Source: an uncultured Methanobrevibacter sp. (GTDB lineage Archaea > Methanobacteriota > Methanobacteria > Methanobacteriales > Methanobacteriaceae). From it: a DNA stretch of 64,000 nucleotides. The notes under the pieces are model-generated. The model made no database searches. It was not told where the DNA came from and worked only from the letters and a program-made list of their open reading frames with translations. The stretch lies in the NCBI GenBank assembly GCA_900314635.1, contig OMVY01000011.1:1-64000 (forward strand), in the 5' to 3' direction. The position numbers and the translations under genes were made by a program. Positions 62,947 to 64,000 of this stretch are shown here, piece after piece. How positions within the stretch are numbered: the first letter of the stretch is position 1; every line of letters begins with the position of its first letter.

Positions 62947-64000
62947 ATGAAATTGAAATATGTTGCGATATTTTTAGTTCTTCTATGCTGTCTCATGGGG
63001 GCTGCAAGCGCAGCGGATGATGTCTCAATAGATGCAGTCGATGCGTCTGTTGATGATGCCGTTGCTGTAGATGCAGTCTCCGAGGACATAGGTGATTTTT
63101 CTGAAGTAGAAGAAACTCCTATTTCTGATGATACAAATATAGGAGATGTTCTTAAAGATATGCAGCCTCATGATATTATTTATGTTAATGGGAGTCTCGA
63201 AGACAATGATCCTGAAGAAGATGATATAACAGGTCAAAGTTGGGAGAATGCATATGGTGATGGAGGATGGGGTTTTATATATGCCTTATCTGATATTACT
63301 GATGGAGGTACTATTTATTTAGCTGATGATACTTACAGCAAAGAAATAGATAATGTTGGAAAAAGTTATACTTTAGTTGGATTTAGTATTGAAAATACAA
63401 TTTTTAATTCTCTTGAAACTCGTATAACTGCATATAATTGTAATAGTAGTGTATTGACATTTATTAATATGACTTTAGTCAATGCAAAAGATCTTACAAT
63501 GACTTCTAATTTTATTAATTGTACCTTTATTAATCCTACAATGACTATGTCAAAGGGTATTGCTGAAATTGAACATTTGGATGAAAAGGCTTATGCTGTA
63601 ACTTCTTATTTGAATTTTGAAAATTGTATTTTTAAAGATATAACTAAAGAATCTTCATTAATAACTCTTTATAAGTATGGTCAAGTAAAATTTACCAATT
63701 GTACTTTTGAAAACATAGTTGCGGATTCCATTGTTGGTAAAAATGGAGACTTCATTGATCAAGACGGAATTTACTTATATGATTGTAAATTCACCAACTG
63801 TAACATTAAGGGTGTTGCAGACATTCCCGGCAATATTGAGATTTTAGACTATTGCGCTATTGAAAACTGTGATTATGACTTTGATGCCACCACTGCTATT
63901 GATAAAGTAGGTGATTATGAGCACAATTACTTGAACGCAACCAAGCTTAAGGTTGTTGCTGTTGACTCTGTTGTTGACATCAGTTCCAGTGAAAAGGGCA
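62947..64000 (+). CDS. adhesin-like surface protein, N-terminal part (runs off window)
   Basis: The frame is open to the last base, giving at least 351 residues. A signal peptide (MKLKYVAIFLVLLCCLMGAA, then SAADD) is followed by an acidic Asp/Ala/Val-rich stretch. A right-handed beta-helix region follows with repeated NCTF and INCTF motifs (NFINCTFINPT, NFENCIFKDI, FTNCTFENIV, FTNCNIKGV). It is the usual layout of Methanobrevibacter adhesin-like proteins. GAGGTGACTAATATA is the binding site. The gene lies directly downstream of the probable invertible promoter. Confidence 0.88.
   Translation, partial: MKLKYVAIFLVLLCCLMGAASAADDVSIDAVDASVDDAVAVDAVSEDIGDFSEVEETPISDDTNIGDVLKDMQPHDIIYVNGSLEDNDPEEDDITGQSWENAYGDGGWGFIYALSDITDGGTIYLADDTYSKEIDNVGKSYTLVGFSIENTIFNSLETRITAYNCNSSVLTFINMTLVNAKDLTMTSNFINCTFINPTMTMSKGIAEIEHLDEKAYAVTSYLNFENCIFKDITKESSLITLYKYGQVKFTNCTFENIVADSIVGKNGDFIDQDGIYLYDCKFTNCNIKGVADIPGNIEILDYCAIENCDYDFDATTAIDKVGDYEHNYLNATKLKVVAVDSVVDISSSEKG

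Overview
The window looks like a low-GC euryarchaeon of the order Methanobacteriales, most likely Methanobrevibacter. The evidence is an archaeal information-processing set (MCM, aIF2-beta, archaeal TyrRS and GlyRS, aNMD3, NucS, SepF, PurP), the methanogen thiol:fumarate reductase subunit TfrB, two FilR1-type regulators, and large adhesin-like surface proteins. Ribosome binding sites are of the GGTGA/GGAG type, and several genes look leaderless behind a TATA box.

Layout: 1-92 is the 3' part of a 5S rRNA with an oligo-T terminator, followed by a possible small structured RNA. 597-10439 (minus) holds an AarF/UbiB kinase-like protein, a MutS-family ATPase and two paralogous U32/RlhA-like proteins. 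10724-17389 holds tmk and, on minus, the translation and replication block (66-aa protein, tyrS, nmd3, aIF2-beta, mcm). 17499-28751 is mixed: rlmE/ftsJ, a phosphoesterase, purP, a GNAT enzyme, small membrane proteins, a flavodoxin, an Lhr helicase, a HEAT-repeat protein, a nitrilase-family amidase and a zinc-ribbon membrane protein. 28920-43973 holds a papain-like adhesin, mntP, nucS, an alpha/beta hydrolase, nadA, mscS, rnz, nadC, a histone-fold-like protein and a CbbX/SpoVK-type AAA+ protein. 44138-52938 holds a small protein convergent with a GNAT enzyme, a ZPR1-like protein, a DUF1611 protein, sepF, a TatD-like hydrolase, the FilR1 pair and glyS. 53406-60059 is redox-rich: a 4Fe-4S protein, a TrmJ-like methyltransferase, tfrB and iorAB. 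60238-64000 is an accessory region: a broken nucleotidyltransferase gene, a 54-aa ORF, a tyrosine recombinase and the start of an adhesin-like gene running off the window.

The most interesting structure is at 62565-62841. Two 24-bp arms in inverted orientation, matching at 22 of 24 positions, flank a segment with TATA-like promoter sequences. The segment begins 12 bp after the stop codon of a tyrosine recombinase gene and lies just upstream of an adhesin-like gene. This is the arrangement expected of a recombinase-driven invertible promoter (phase-variation switch) controlling a surface protein, here in an archaeon. It is a prediction from arrangement and sequence, not a demonstrated inversion.

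The second theme is that almost every longer intergenic gap carries its own tandem repeat, with periods from about 22 to 66 bp and a different sequence at each site. Many are visibly tandem copies of a gene edge. At mutS and the TatD-like gene the repeated unit includes the leader or Shine-Dalgarno region. At lhr, mntP, nmd3 and the nitrilase gene it includes the last codons and the stop. Three unrelated arrays share a 31-bp period. Two copies of an inverted repeat upstream of the FilR1 pair look like operators.
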